Source: Ralstonia pickettii (GTDB taxonomy: Bacteria > Pseudomonadota > Gammaproteobacteria > Burkholderiales > Burkholderiaceae). From it: a stretch of 64,000 nucleotides of DNA. Numbering within the stretch: the stretch's first letter is position 1; each line of letters begins with the position of its first letter. The notes under the pieces are model-generated. The model saw only the letters and a list, made by a program, of their open reading frames with translations, was not told the DNA's origin and searched no databases. The stretch spans positions 1,116,001 to 1,180,000 of the forward strand of contig NZ_CP104381.1 of NCBI RefSeq assembly GCF_030582395.1, read 5' to 3'. The translations under genes were made by a program, and so were the position numbers. Positions 1-8,024 of the stretch are shown here, in pieces.

Positions 1-75
1 GCCATCACCGGCCGCATCACCGACGTCCGCCAACTGCAATCGCGACCGGCGCAAGCGGAGGCAGCCCATGTCTGA
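1..75 (+). CDS. leuC: 3-isopropylmalate dehydratase large subunit, C-terminal end (partial)
   Basis: Only the last 24 codons are in the window, in frame from base 1 to the TGA at 73-75. The peptide contains GRITDVRQL, which resembles the usual end of LeuC proteins, followed by a short Ala/Gln-rich tail. The gene overlaps the start of the next gene by 8 bases, as expected for the two subunits of one isomerase. LeuC carries the 4Fe-4S cluster that interconverts 2- and 3-isopropylmalate in leucine synthesis. The call rests on the short peptide and on the LeuD that follows; most of the protein is outside the window. Confidence 0.75.
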   Translation, partial: AITGRITDVRQLQSRPAQAEAAHV

Positions 76-730
76 TACCAAACGTATCGACGGCACAGCG
101 GCACCGCTGCCCACGCCCAACCTCGACACCGATCAGATCATGCCCAAGCAGTTCTTGCGCGGCATCGATAAATCGGGGCTGGACAAGGGCCTGCTCTACG
201 ACCTGCGCTACGACGCCGATCATCAGTTGCGCAGCGATTGCGTGCTCAATCAGCCGGCGTATCAGGGCGCGTCCATCCTCGTCGGAGGCAGCAACTTCGG
301 GTGTGGTTCCAGCCGCGAGCATGCGGTGTGGGGGCTGCAGCAATTCGGCATCCGCGCCGTCATCGCGCCGAGCTTTGGCGAGATTTTCTACAGCAACGCC
401 ATGAACAACCGCCTGCTGCTGGTGATGCTGGACGAGGCGACTGTGGAACGGATCCTTGCCGATGTGTCGGACCCGGCGACGAGCCACATCGCCATCGACG
501 TGGAATCGATGACCGTGCGCAGCCACAGCGTGGAGGCATCGTTCGCCTTGTCGGAGCGTCACCGCCACATGTTTCTGCGGGGGCTCGACATGATCGGCGC
601 GACGCTGGCGCGGTGGAACGACATCGACGCCTTCCAGCAAGCGCATTGGAAGACGCGCCCGTGGCTGCAAGACATCGCCGCCACCACTCGTGCACGTCTG
701 GCGGCGATGGCGCCGGGCAGCGGCCTCTGA
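68..730 (+). CDS. leuD: 3-isopropylmalate dehydratase small subunit (LeuD-type)
   Basis: A 220-residue aconitase-swivel protein, the small subunit that completes the active site of LeuC. The N-terminal PNLDTDQI (17-24) and the signature GGSNFGCGSSREHA (73-86) are characteristic of LeuD. It starts inside the end of leuC (8-base overlap), so translation is probably coupled. The established role is isomerisation of 2- to 3-isopropylmalate in leucine synthesis. No leuB follows; instead a 2-hydroxycarboxylate transporter lies about 100 bases downstream. This suggests a second, possibly catabolic leuCD pair acting on a related hydroxyacid such as 2-methylmalate. The family is certain; the substrate is inference. 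Confidence 0.9.
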   Translation: MSDTKRIDGTAAPLPTPNLDTDQIMPKQFLRGIDKSGLDKGLLYDLRYDADHQLRSDCVLNQPAYQGASILVGGSNFGCGSSREHAVWGLQQFGIRAVIAPSFGEIFYSNAMNNRLLLVMLDEATVERILADVSDPATSHIAIDVESMTVRSHSVEASFALSERHRHMFLRGLDMIGATLARWNDIDAFQQAHWKTRPWLQDIAATTRARLAAMAPGSGL

Positions 731-827
731 ACTTTCCAAATACGTTTTCGAACCCCACCCAGCGACGCCGGTGCTTATTCACCTCGCTTGAAGACGAGGC
801 GCGCCGCGCGGCAGCTCAGGAGACATC

Positions 828-2150
828 ATGGAAGCATCCATTCGGGCGCAGGAGAACACGCGCGCGGGCCTTTGGCGCACGCTCAGCGGCTACAGGATCG
901 GGCCGTTGCCTCTTCCCGTGTACGCTGCAATTGCCGCCATCACGCTGCTCGCGGCGCTCAACAAGAAGTTGCCCGACGACATGATCGGCGGTTTGGCCGT
1001 GCTGATGCTGCTCGGTTTCCTGCTGGGCGAAATCGGCACGCGGTTGCCGGTGCTCAAGCATATTGGTGGCGCGGCAATCCTGTGCCTGTTCGTGCCGTCG
1101 GCGCTGGTCGGCTACAAGGTGATCGACCCCGAGATGCAGAAGGCGCTCACCACCACCATGAAGACGGCCAATCTGCAGTACCTGTACATCGCCTGCTTGG
1201 TGGCGGGCAGCATCCTGGGGATGAGCCATCGCGTGCTGGTGCAAGGCTTCATGCGGATGTTCATTCCGCTCTTGATCGGCACGATGGCGGCCATCGTGGT
1301 GGGCGTAACGGTCGGGCTGTTCTTCGGCTATGACCCCAAGCACACGTTCTTCTTCATCGTCATCCCGATCGTCGGGGGCGGCATTGGCGAGGGCATTTTG
1401 CCGCTGTCGATCGGGTATTCCGAGATTCTCGGCCGGCCGCAGGCAGAGCTGATTGCGATGCTGGTGCCGGCGGCGCTGCTGGGTAACGTGATCGCCATCC
1501 TGTCGAGTGGCGTGCTCAAGTCGCTGGGTGACAGGCGACCGCACCTGACCGGCCATGGCGATCTCGTCAGATCGGGCAGCGACGCCGATCTGCTGGCTAA
1601 TGACCACACCGAAGCGCCGCTCAATCTGAGCCTCATGGGCGCGGGCTTGCTGATCAGCTGCGCATTCTTCATCTTCGGCGCACTGCTGTCGCGCTTCACG
1701 GGGATTCCCGGTCCGATCCTGATGATCATCAGTGCTGCGCTACTGAAGCTATCGAAGGTGCTTCCGAAGAACATGGAGCTGGGCGCTTACCAGATGTACA
1801 AGTTCGTCTCGACCAACCTGACCTTTGCAATCCTCGTCGGGCTTGGCGCGTTGTTCGTCTCGTGGAAGGAACTGGTAGCGGCGTTCACGCCAGGCTATTT
1901 CGCGATCTGCGCGGCCACGGTGCTGGCGCTGGTGGCGTCAGGCTTCTTCGTCGGCAAGTGGCTGGGGATGTATCCGGTGGAGTCCGGCATCGTGACAGCG
2001 TGTCATAGCGGGTTGGGCGGCACGGGCGACGTGGCGATTCTCTCCGCGTCGAATCGCATGGGTCTGATGCCCTTCGCGCAGATTTCGACGCGCATTGGCG
2101 GTGCCGCAATGGTGGTGGTCGCGACGATCCTGCTCAAGCTGCTGCACTGA
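828..2150 (+). CDS. 2-hydroxycarboxylate transporter family protein (CitS/CimH type)
   Basis: A 440-residue integral membrane protein with about 11 to 12 hydrophobic segments. It carries the two Gly-rich re-entrant motifs expected of the 2HCT family: GGGIGEG (183-189) and GGTGD (397-401). Characterised relatives (CitS, CimH, MleP) move citrate, malate or lactate with Na+ or H+, or by exchange. A strong ribosome-binding site (GGAGA) lies just before the ATG. The position after leuCD suggests import of a 2-hydroxydicarboxylate that the isomerase can use; that link is inference. A good intrinsic terminator follows at 2183-2211. Family assignment is confident, substrate unknown. Confidence 0.88.
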   Translation: MEASIRAQENTRAGLWRTLSGYRIGPLPLPVYAAIAAITLLAALNKKLPDDMIGGLAVLMLLGFLLGEIGTRLPVLKHIGGAAILCLFVPSALVGYKVIDPEMQKALTTTMKTANLQYLYIACLVAGSILGMSHRVLVQGFMRMFIPLLIGTMAAIVVGVTVGLFFGYDPKHTFFFIVIPIVGGGIGEGILPLSIGYSEILGRPQAELIAMLVPAALLGNVIAILSSGVLKSLGDRRPHLTGHGDLVRSGSDADLLANDHTEAPLNLSLMGAGLLISCAFFIFGALLSRFTGIPGPILMIISAALLKLSKVLPKNMELGAYQMYKFVSTNLTFAILVGLGALFVSWKELVAAFTPGYFAICAATVLALVASGFFVGKWLGMYPVESGIVTACHSGLGGTGDVAILSASNRMGLMPFAQISTRIGGAAMVVVATILLKLLH

Positions 2151-2182
2151 GCAAGCGGGCGACGGTAAGTCTGAGGAACGAC

Positions 2183-2211
2183 CGGCCGGCGCGCAGAGCG
2201 TCGGCCGTTTT
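2183..2211 (+). terminator. intrinsic terminator after the 2HCT transporter
   Basis: A 10-base-pair GC-rich stem (2183-2192 with 2198-2207, one G-U pair) around a 5-base loop, followed by TTTT. It lies 33 bases after the transporter stop and reads in the same direction. Confidence 0.7.
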
Positions 2212-2257
2212 GATTTCCGTGCACCGAGGCGAGAGCGCATCGCAGATCGCAGAAATG

Positions 2258-2286
2258 AAAAAGGCCCGACAGTTGTCTGTCGGGCC
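2258..2286 (-). terminator. intrinsic terminator of tRNA-Lys
   Basis: A perfect 10-base-pair inverted repeat (2263-2272 with 2277-2286, 4-base loop). On the minus strand it is followed by a run of five U, just downstream of tRNA-Lys. Confidence 0.85.
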
Positions 2287-2296
2287 TTCCATATTC

Positions 2297-2372
2297 TGGT
2301 GGGGCGTGAGTGACTCGAACACTCGACCTACGGATTAAGAGTCCGCTGCTCTACCAACTGAGCTAACGCCCC
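2297..2372 (-). tRNA. tRNA-Lys(CUU)
   Basis: A 76-nt cloverleaf on the minus strand. The acceptor GGGGCGT (from 2372) pairs with ACGCCCC, the anticodon loop is CUCUUAA with anticodon CUU, the T-loop is TTCGAGT, and the CCA is encoded. A TATAGT -10-like box lies upstream at about 2386-2391 (minus strand); no good -35 was seen. A terminator follows. Confidence 0.95.
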
Positions 2373-2411
2373 GCGAAGAAACGAGACTATATCAACCTTT
2401 TTTGGATCGCG

Positions 2412-3338
2412 CTAGTCCCCTGCGCAAATTTTTTTCGAATCGACGCTGTGACTGCGTAGCACGTCGATGAATTGCGTGAGCCCGTGCGTGGGGTGCTTGT
2501 CGCGATGGCGCACGATCAGCAGCGGCCGGGCAATGCGCGGGAGGCCGCTGTCGACTTCCACTAGGCGGCCGTCACGCAGCGCGTCGGCCACCACGTGGCG
2601 CGACAGGCAGCTGATCCCGTAGCCGGCCGCCACGGTCCGCTGGATGGCCTCGGAGTGTCCGAGTTCGAGCGCGACGTGCAGCGGCCCGACCACCGAAGCG
2701 ATGCGGCTGTCGACCAGTTCGCGCGTGCCGGAGCCGGGTTCACGCATCAGCCAGCCCGCTTCGCGCAGCGCCGCATGCGAGACGGGTCCCGTTCCTTGCG
2801 TGAGCGGATGCCCCGGCGCGGCAACGATCACCATCTCGTCGTCGATCCACGTTTCGATTTCCAATGCTTCGCCGCGGCACGTGCCTTCAATCAAGCCGAT
2901 GTCGACCTCGAAACGCTGCACGGCATCGACCACGTCCTGCGTGTTGCCGATCAGCACGTCGAGCTGGCTGTCCGGCGCGATCTCGTGCCGGAAGCCCGCC
3001 AGCAGGGCTGGCAGCACATAGTTGCCGATCGTGCTGCTGGCGGCCAGCTTCAGGCGCACGTTCGGCTGGGCGGTCGCGTTTTCCAGCGCATCGGCGTGAT
3101 CGAGCAGCGCCTGTGCTTGCGGCAGAAGTTGCCGGCCCAGCGCATTCAGATGCAGGCGCCGCGCATGCCGGTCAAACAGCGGATGCCCGAGCGTGGATTC
3201 CAGTTCGGCCAGCGCCGCGCTCACAGCGGATTGCGACAGGCCGAGGAATTCGCCGGCAGCGGTGGTCGTCTCACTTTGCGCGATGGCGGCGAAGACGGCC
3301 CACTGCCGCAATGTGACGCGAGGCGCTTTGTTATCCAT
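2412..3338 (-). CDS. LysR-family transcriptional regulator (YeiE-like position)
   Basis: 308 residues. The N-terminal 65 residues form the LysR winged helix-turn-helix (TTAAGEFLGLSQSAVSAALA region). The rest is a periplasmic-binding-protein-like effector domain, with the usual LRxAGWLMREPGSGTR stretch in its middle. It is divergent from a YeiH-type membrane protein gene, the same arrangement as yeiE/yeiH in enterobacteria, so it probably controls that neighbour and itself from the 91-base region between them. The effector is unknown; the CysB/CbbR-like branch would also fit. The start ATG is the only good one before the divergent promoter region. Confidence 0.88.
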   Translation of the reverse strand: MDNKAPRVTLRQWAVFAAIAQSETTTAAGEFLGLSQSAVSAALAELESTLGHPLFDRHARRLHLNALGRQLLPQAQALLDHADALENATAQPNVRLKLAASSTIGNYVLPALLAGFRHEIAPDSQLDVLIGNTQDVVDAVQRFEVDIGLIEGTCRGEALEIETWIDDEMVIVAAPGHPLTQGTGPVSHAALREAGWLMREPGSGTRELVDSRIASVVGPLHVALELGHSEAIQRTVAAGYGISCLSRHVVADALRDGRLVEVDSGLPRIARPLLIVRHRDKHPTHGLTQFIDVLRSHSVDSKKICAGD

Positions 3339-3398
3339 AAAAGTGGTTGGAATTACGAAAATTACCTGTTTTACATGTTATCACGGTCCGCATATCGT

Positions 3399-3408
3399 TA
3401 TGCGCATA
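3399..3408. promoter_or_regulatory. palindrome in the LysR/yeiH intergenic region
   Basis: TATGCGCATA is a perfect 10-base palindrome in the 91-base space between the divergent LysR and yeiH genes. It could be part of a LysR operator. It also contains an in-frame ATG (3400) that I did not choose as the yeiH start. Weak evidence. Confidence 0.3.
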
Positions 3409-3429
3409 CCGAATGGGAAGGCGGATGTG

Positions 3430-4533
3430 ATGACGACTGCGCAGAAACAGCTGGCACCCTCGAGCATGGCGGCGGGGTTCGATGGGCGGACGCTTGCCAG
3501 CGTGACGGTGTTGTTCGGCTGCGCGGGCGTGGCCGTAGCGCTCGGTGCCATGCCGTGGGCGGAGCATCTGGGCCTGAGCGCATTAACGCTCGCCATCCTG
3601 CTCGGCATGGCCGTGGCTCATGTCCCTGGTCACCAGCGCTGGCTGACGCCAGGCGCGATCCAGTTTGCGCGACATACGCTGCTGCGGGCCGGCGTGATTC
3701 TCTACGGCGCTCGGCTGACGCTGGCGCAGATCCAGGATCTGGGTACGTCAGGCGTGGTGATTCCCCTGGTGGTGTTGGCCGCGACGATGCTGGCCGGTAC
3801 GTGGATCGGCACGCGCTGGTTTCGCCTCACGCGCTCGCAAGCCGTGCTGGTGGCGGCGGGCAGTGCGGTGTGCGGGGCCGCGGCCGTGCTGGCCGTCGCG
3901 CCGGCGGTGAAGGCGTCACCGCGTGAGACGGCCGTAGCGATCGCCAGCGTGGTCCTGTTCGGCACGGTCGGCATCTTTCTGTATCCGTGGCTGTACGCGC
4001 TGGTTGCGCATGCTGGTGCGGCCGTCACGCCTGAGCACTTTGGCGTCTACATCGGTTCGACGATCCACGAGGTCGCGCAGGTGATTGCCGCTGCGCGTCC
4101 GTTGGGCGACGACGCCACCAACGCGGCCGTGGTCAGCAAGATGGTGCGCGTGCTGGCGCTGGCTCCGCTGCTGGTGGTGCTGGCGTGCACGACGCCTGCT
4201 GAAGCGCCGGCTTCCGCTTCGGCGTCTTCCGAGAGCGCACTTCGCAAGGCCGCCGGCCATGCCTGGAAGGCGATGCCCTGGTTTGCGGTGGGCTTACTCG
4301 CCGTGACACTGCTGAATTCCGCTGGTGCGATCCCCGCTGCATGGCATGCCCCCATCGACGCCATCGACACCGCCATGCTGGCCTGCGCGATGTTTGCCAT
4401 CGGCACGCAAACGCATGTGCCGATGCTGCTGACGTCCGGCGTGCGACCGCTGCTGTGTGCCGCTGTGCTGTGGGTAGGTCTGGTGGGCGGCGGCGCGCTC
4501 ATCAATGTGGGCGTGCGGTTGCTGATGGGCTGA
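3430..4533 (+). CDS. YeiH/UPF0324-family inner-membrane protein
   Basis: 367 residues with about 9 to 10 hydrophobic segments spread over the whole length. The family is UPF0324 (YeiH), proposed anion or sulfate-type exporters with no firmly proven substrate. Recognisable family segments are RAGVILYGARLTL (about 77-89) and STIHEVAQVIAA (about 211-222). An open frame extends upstream into the LysR gene and holds another ATG at 3400. I chose the ATG at 3430 because GGGAAGG sits 8 bases before it and the resulting length fits the family. It is divergent from a LysR gene, which is the usual partner. Confidence 0.85.
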   Translation: MTTAQKQLAPSSMAAGFDGRTLASVTVLFGCAGVAVALGAMPWAEHLGLSALTLAILLGMAVAHVPGHQRWLTPGAIQFARHTLLRAGVILYGARLTLAQIQDLGTSGVVIPLVVLAATMLAGTWIGTRWFRLTRSQAVLVAAGSAVCGAAAVLAVAPAVKASPRETAVAIASVVLFGTVGIFLYPWLYALVAHAGAAVTPEHFGVYIGSTIHEVAQVIAAARPLGDDATNAAVVSKMVRVLALAPLLVVLACTTPAEAPASASASSESALRKAAGHAWKAMPWFAVGLLAVTLLNSAGAIPAAWHAPIDAIDTAMLACAMFAIGTQTHVPMLLTSGVRPLLCAAVLWVGLVGGGALINVGVRLLMG

Positions 4534-4680
4534 TCCTACACCTGAAGTTGCGTGTGCAGAGACGGCTGGTTCTCTTTCATGGCGCTCAAGTTGCATCCGC
4601 TTGGCGACGTGCGCGCCGCGGCTTTTCATTCGAGTGCGGCCGCCTAGTATGAAGTCCTGAGTCTTAGACAAGGGGCAATC

Positions 4681-5415
4681 ATGCAAGCGCATCCCGTCGT
4701 TTCAAGAGACGAATGGCTTATCCAACGCCGAGCGTTGCTGGCGCGCGAGAAAGAGGCCATCCATCTGCGCGACGCCATCAACGCCGAGCGCCAAGCGCTG
4801 CCGTGGGTCAAGGTCGATGCGGCATACGTGTTCGAGTCGCCGGAGGGCAAGAAGACGCTGCTCGACCTGTTCGACGGCCGCAGCCAACTGATGGTCTATC
4901 ACTTCATGCTCGGCCCAGACTGGGATGCGGGCTGTCCGGGGTGCTCCTTCCTGTCCGACCATATTGGCGGAATGCTGCCGCATTTGAACCACCACGACGT
5001 GACGTTCGTCGCGGTGTCCCGCGCGCCGATGGACAAGATCGCCACCTACAAGAAGCGCATGGGCTGGCGATTCCCGTGGGTGTCGTCGTTCGGCTCGACG
5101 TTCAATCACGACTATCGCGTGAGTTTCTCGCAGGACGAACTCGCAAGCGGGTCGATCGACTACAACTACACGGCTACGCCACGCGAAGACGCCCACGACG
5201 AACTGCCTGGAATGAGCGCCTTTTATCAAGACGAGGCGCGCAATGTCTTCCACACGTACTCGACGTATGCGCGCGGCTTGGAGGACATGGTTGGCACGCT
5301 GCTGCTGCTTGACCGCGCGCCGCTTGGTCGCAATGAAAACGGCCCGATGTCATGGGTGCGCCGTCACGATGAATACGAAGACGCGCCGAAGGCGCAGGGC
5401 TGTTGCGCGACGTAA
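4681..5415 (+). CDS. DUF899 thioredoxin-like protein
   Basis: A 244-residue protein of the DUF899 family, predicted to have a thioredoxin fold. The CPGC motif (85-88) follows a typical strand (MVYHFMLGPDWDAG) where thioredoxin-like proteins carry their redox pair, and an N-terminal region of basic helices precedes it. Two more cysteines sit at the extreme C-terminus (GCCAT). A thiol-disulfide or peroxide-related role would fit, but the family has no settled biochemical function. It stands alone between yeiH and a tRNA pair on the opposite strand. No transmembrane segment or signal peptide is visible, so it is probably cytoplasmic. Confidence 0.85.
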   Translation: MQAHPVVSRDEWLIQRRALLAREKEAIHLRDAINAERQALPWVKVDAAYVFESPEGKKTLLDLFDGRSQLMVYHFMLGPDWDAGCPGCSFLSDHIGGMLPHLNHHDVTFVAVSRAPMDKIATYKKRMGWRFPWVSSFGSTFNHDYRVSFSQDELASGSIDYNYTATPREDAHDELPGMSAFYQDEARNVFHTYSTYARGLEDMVGTLLLLDRAPLGRNENGPMSWVRRHDEYEDAPKAQGCCAT

Positions 5416-5454
5416 CACGCTGGTGCGGAGGAGGGGAGGAAGCGACGAGGGGAT

Positions 5455-5545
5455 TGGTGCCCGGAGCCGGGATCGAACCGGCACGCGCCGATTAGGGCGC
5501 AGCGGATTTTAAGTCCGCGGTGTCTACCAATTTCACCATCCGGGC
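5455..5545 (-). tRNA. tRNA-Leu(UAA)
   Basis: A 91-nt class II tRNA with a long variable arm. The acceptor GCCCGGA pairs with its complement, the anticodon loop is CUUAAAA with anticodon UAA, and the CCA is encoded. It lies downstream of tRNA-Asn on the same strand, with a hairpin terminator between them. Confidence 0.95.
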
Positions 5546-5551
5546 ATGACG

Positions 5552-5578
5552 ATCGGTGCAAACAATACACGCACCGAT
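5552..5578. repeat. inverted repeat just upstream of tRNA-Leu
   Basis: ATCGGTGC (5552-5559) and GCACCGAT (5571-5578) form a perfect 8-base inverted repeat with an 11-base spacer, directly before the 5' end of tRNA-Leu. It could be a processing hairpin or a binding site; nothing decides between them. Confidence 0.4.
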
Positions 5579-5588
5579 GCCACAAATG

Positions 5589-5620
5589 AAAACGCCCCGC
5601 ACGAAGCGAGGCGTTTTGTT
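5589..5620 (-). terminator. hairpin terminator between tRNA-Asn and tRNA-Leu
   Basis: A 12-base-pair stem (5589-5600 with 5606-5617, one G-U pair). U runs occur on both sides, so it may act in both directions. It probably ends the tRNA-Asn transcript. Confidence 0.75.
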
Positions 5621-5624
5621 ATTT

Positions 5625-5700
5625 TGGCTCCCCGACCTGGGCTCGAACCAGGGACCTACGGATTAACAGTCCGGCGCTCTACCGACTGAGCTATCGGGGA
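5625..5700 (-). tRNA. tRNA-Asn(GUU)
   Basis: A 76-nt cloverleaf. The acceptor TCCCCGA pairs with TCGGGGA, the anticodon loop is CUGUUAA with anticodon GUU, the T-loop is TTCGAGC and the CCA is encoded. A near-consensus promoter lies upstream on the minus strand. Confidence 0.95.
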
Positions 5701-5724
5701 ATCGCTGCAACAGCGAAGAAATGA

Positions 5725-5754
5725 ATTCTAGCTAGTTTTCGATCTACCCGTCAA
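5725..5754 (-). promoter_or_regulatory. sigma-70 promoter of tRNA-Asn
   Basis: On the minus strand, TTGACG (5754-5749) and TAGAAT (5730-5725) are separated by 18 bases. The predicted start is about 17 bases before the tRNA. Confidence 0.75.
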
Positions 5755-5809
5755 CACCTTTTTTCGTGATGCTCTACAAAAAGTGTGCGGGCAGTTGGCT
5801 TGAGCGAGT

Positions 5810-6139
5810 TCAGCCGCGGTCGAGATACTGTTCCTTGTCCTTCACGTCCTTCCAGTCGTCGGCGTCGGGCAAGGGTTGCTTGGTCTTGGTGATGGACGGC
5901 CAGCCGGCTTGCGCCAGCTCTGCATTGATGGCGATCCATTTCTGCTGATCGGCAGGCACGTCTTCTTCGGCGTAGATAGCGTTGACCGGGCACTCGGCCA
6001 CGCAGACGGCGCAGTCGATGCACTCATCCGGATCAATGGTCAGGAAGTTCGGGCCTTCGCGGAAGCAGTCGACGGGGCAGACGTCCACGCAGTCGGTGTA
6101 CTTGCAGCGGACACAGCTTTCGGTAACGACGTGAGTCAT
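5810..6139 (-). CDS. fdxA: seven-iron ferredoxin
   Basis: A 109-residue 7Fe ferredoxin (3Fe-4S plus 4Fe-4S). Cysteines 9, 12, 17, 21 and 25 in the first half and 40, 43, 46 and 50 in the second give the expected spacing; [12 protein letters not shown] (40-51) is the classic 4Fe-4S motif. The C-terminal extension of about 50 residues is normal for the proteobacterial FdxA type. It carries electrons in the cytoplasm; a ferredoxin-NADP reductase encoded at 29719-30798 is a possible partner by function only. It stands as a single gene after the tRNA pair, in the same direction as recJ. Confidence 0.93.
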   Translation of the reverse strand: MTHVVTESCVRCKYTDCVDVCPVDCFREGPNFLTIDPDECIDCAVCVAECPVNAIYAEEDVPADQQKWIAINAELAQAGWPSITKTKQPLPDADDWKDVKDKEQYLDRG

Positions 6140-6317
6140 TTCGCTTGGAAGTTGATGCTAGGAATTCGTGGGGCGCGCGGTCACGGATGCTTGTGCGTTC
6201 CCATGCCGGCAATCCCGCATTGTAACGCACCGGCCGTGCCCGACCGCCGTGACATCCGTGCGCGGTCAGACAGTTTTGGCATGTGTTTATGCGCAGGCGC
6301 AAGGTTTAGCCACGCCG

Positions 6318-8012
6318 CTATTGCGCATGCTCGATCACCATCTGCACCCGCGTGACGCCATTGAACGTGTTGTTGTCGAGCCGGTAGGCCACATAGGCGG
6401 ACGCGCCGAGCGGCTCGGCGTGGTTGAACCAGATCGCGTCGAAATGCTGCTTGCCCCGGCCCAGCTTGAGCTTGAGGTGCTTTTCCTTCAGAACGGCCTG
6501 CGACAGCACGTCGAACTCGCCGCAGAAGCTCGGCGCCGGAAAGCCCTGACCCCAGACCTGGGTTTCGAGCAGCTCGACGAACTGCGGCGTGAAGCATTCC
6601 GGGTCGGCTTCGCCATCGGTTTCGAGCACGCGCGAGAGCAGGGCCTCGGTCAGCCATTCGCGGCCGACGGCCTCGAAGCTGGCGACGAATGTCTCGAAGC
6701 CGTCTTCGCGCAGCGTGAGCCCCGCCGCCATGGCGTGGCCGCCGAACTTGACGATCAGCCCCGGGCTGCGCTTGTGAACGGCGTCCAGCGCATCGCGCAG
6801 ATGGAAGCCCGGTATGGATCGGCCCGAGCCCTTGATGACGCCGTCGTCGCCGGGCGCGAAGGTGAAGACGGGGCGGTGAAACTTGTCCTTGATGCGCGAC
6901 GCGACGATGCCGATCACGCCCTGGTGCCATGTCTCGTTGTAGACCGCGATGGTGTGGCGGCCGGCGCCATCGATGGTGTTCATGCTGTCGAGGATGGCCA
7001 GGGCCTCCTGCTGCATGCCGGCTTCGATCTCGCGGCGCTCGCGGTTCATGCCGTCAAGTTCGGCGGCGATGGACATGGCGCGGTCGTAGTCGTCGGTGAG
7101 CAGGCATTCGATGCCGAGCGACATATCGGCCAAGCGCCCGGCGGCATTCAGGCGCGGGCCGAGGCCGAAGCCCAGATCGAACGTCGACGCGCGACGTGCC
7201 TCGCGGCCAGCCACGCGGAACAACGCGGCGATGCCCGGGCACATCCGGCCGGCGCGCATGCGCTTGAGGCCCTGCGCGACCAGCAGGCGGTTGTTGGCGT
7301 CGAGCTTCACCACGTCGGCCACGGTGCCGAGTGCCACCAGGTCGAGCAACGCATCCAGGCGAGGCTGATCCTGCGGCGTGAACACACCGCGCTTGCGCAA
7401 TTCCGCCCGCAGCGCCAGCAGCACGTAGAACATCACGCCCACGCCCGCCAGGTTCTTGCTCGGGAAGCCGCAGCCCGGCTGGTTCGGATTGACGATCACG
7501 CGCGCCTCGGGCAACTGCGCCCCGGGCATGTGGTGGTCCGTCACGACCACGTCGATACCCAGCGCGTTGGCGGCCGCCACGCCCGCCACATCTGCGATGC
7601 CGTTGTCGACGGTGACCAGCACGTCCGGCTTCTCGCGCGCGGCCAGTGCGACGATTTCGGGCGACAGGCCGTAGCCGTACTCGAAGCGGTTCGGGACGAT
7701 GTAGCTGACCTGCGCGCCCAGCATGCGTAGGCCGCGCATGCCCACGGCACAGGCGGTGGCGCCGTCGCAGTCGTAGTCGGCGATGATCAGCAGCCGCTTC
7801 TTGGCGGCGATGGCATCGGCGAGGTAGCGCGCAGCGTCGTCAATGCCCTTGAGTTGCGCCGGGGGCAGGAGGTCGGTCAGCTCGGTCGACAGTTCGTCGG
7901 GCCGGGCGACGCCCCGGGCGGCGAGGATGCGTGCAAGGACAGGGTGGATGCCGTGGCCGGCCAGCGTGGTGGCGGCGTCAGCAGAATGCGAACGGACAGC
8001 GATGCGGGTCAT
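6318..8012 (-). CDS. recJ: single-strand-specific 5'-3' DNA exonuclease RecJ
   Basis: 564 residues, normal length. The DHH-family metal motifs are clear: DYDCDG (79-84) and TDHH (158-161), followed by the DHHA1 and OB-type C-terminal regions. RecJ degrades single-stranded DNA 5' to 3' in RecF-pathway recombination and mismatch repair. It starts 12 bases after the RpfE-like gene on the same strand, so the two are probably co-transcribed. A long open frame on the opposite strand here is a coding shadow. Confidence 0.96.
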   Translation of the reverse strand: MTRIAVRSHSADAATTLAGHGIHPVLARILAARGVARPDELSTELTDLLPPAQLKGIDDAARYLADAIAAKKRLLIIADYDCDGATACAVGMRGLRMLGAQVSYIVPNRFEYGYGLSPEIVALAAREKPDVLVTVDNGIADVAGVAAANALGIDVVVTDHHMPGAQLPEARVIVNPNQPGCGFPSKNLAGVGVMFYVLLALRAELRKRGVFTPQDQPRLDALLDLVALGTVADVVKLDANNRLLVAQGLKRMRAGRMCPGIAALFRVAGREARRASTFDLGFGLGPRLNAAGRLADMSLGIECLLTDDYDRAMSIAAELDGMNRERREIEAGMQQEALAILDSMNTIDGAGRHTIAVYNETWHQGVIGIVASRIKDKFHRPVFTFAPGDDGVIKGSGRSIPGFHLRDALDAVHKRSPGLIVKFGGHAMAAGLTLREDGFETFVASFEAVGREWLTEALLSRVLETDGEADPECFTPQFVELLETQVWGQGFPAPSFCGEFDVLSQAVLKEKHLKLKLGRGKQHFDAIWFNHAEPLGASAYVAYRLDNNTFNGVTRVQMVIEHAQ

Positions 8013-8024
8013 GCGGGATCAGGC

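Noticed and set aside
6168..7730. A 520-codon plus-strand frame opposite recJ
   Set aside because: recJ is complete on the minus strand with its metal motifs; the plus-strand peptide is unlike any family I know.
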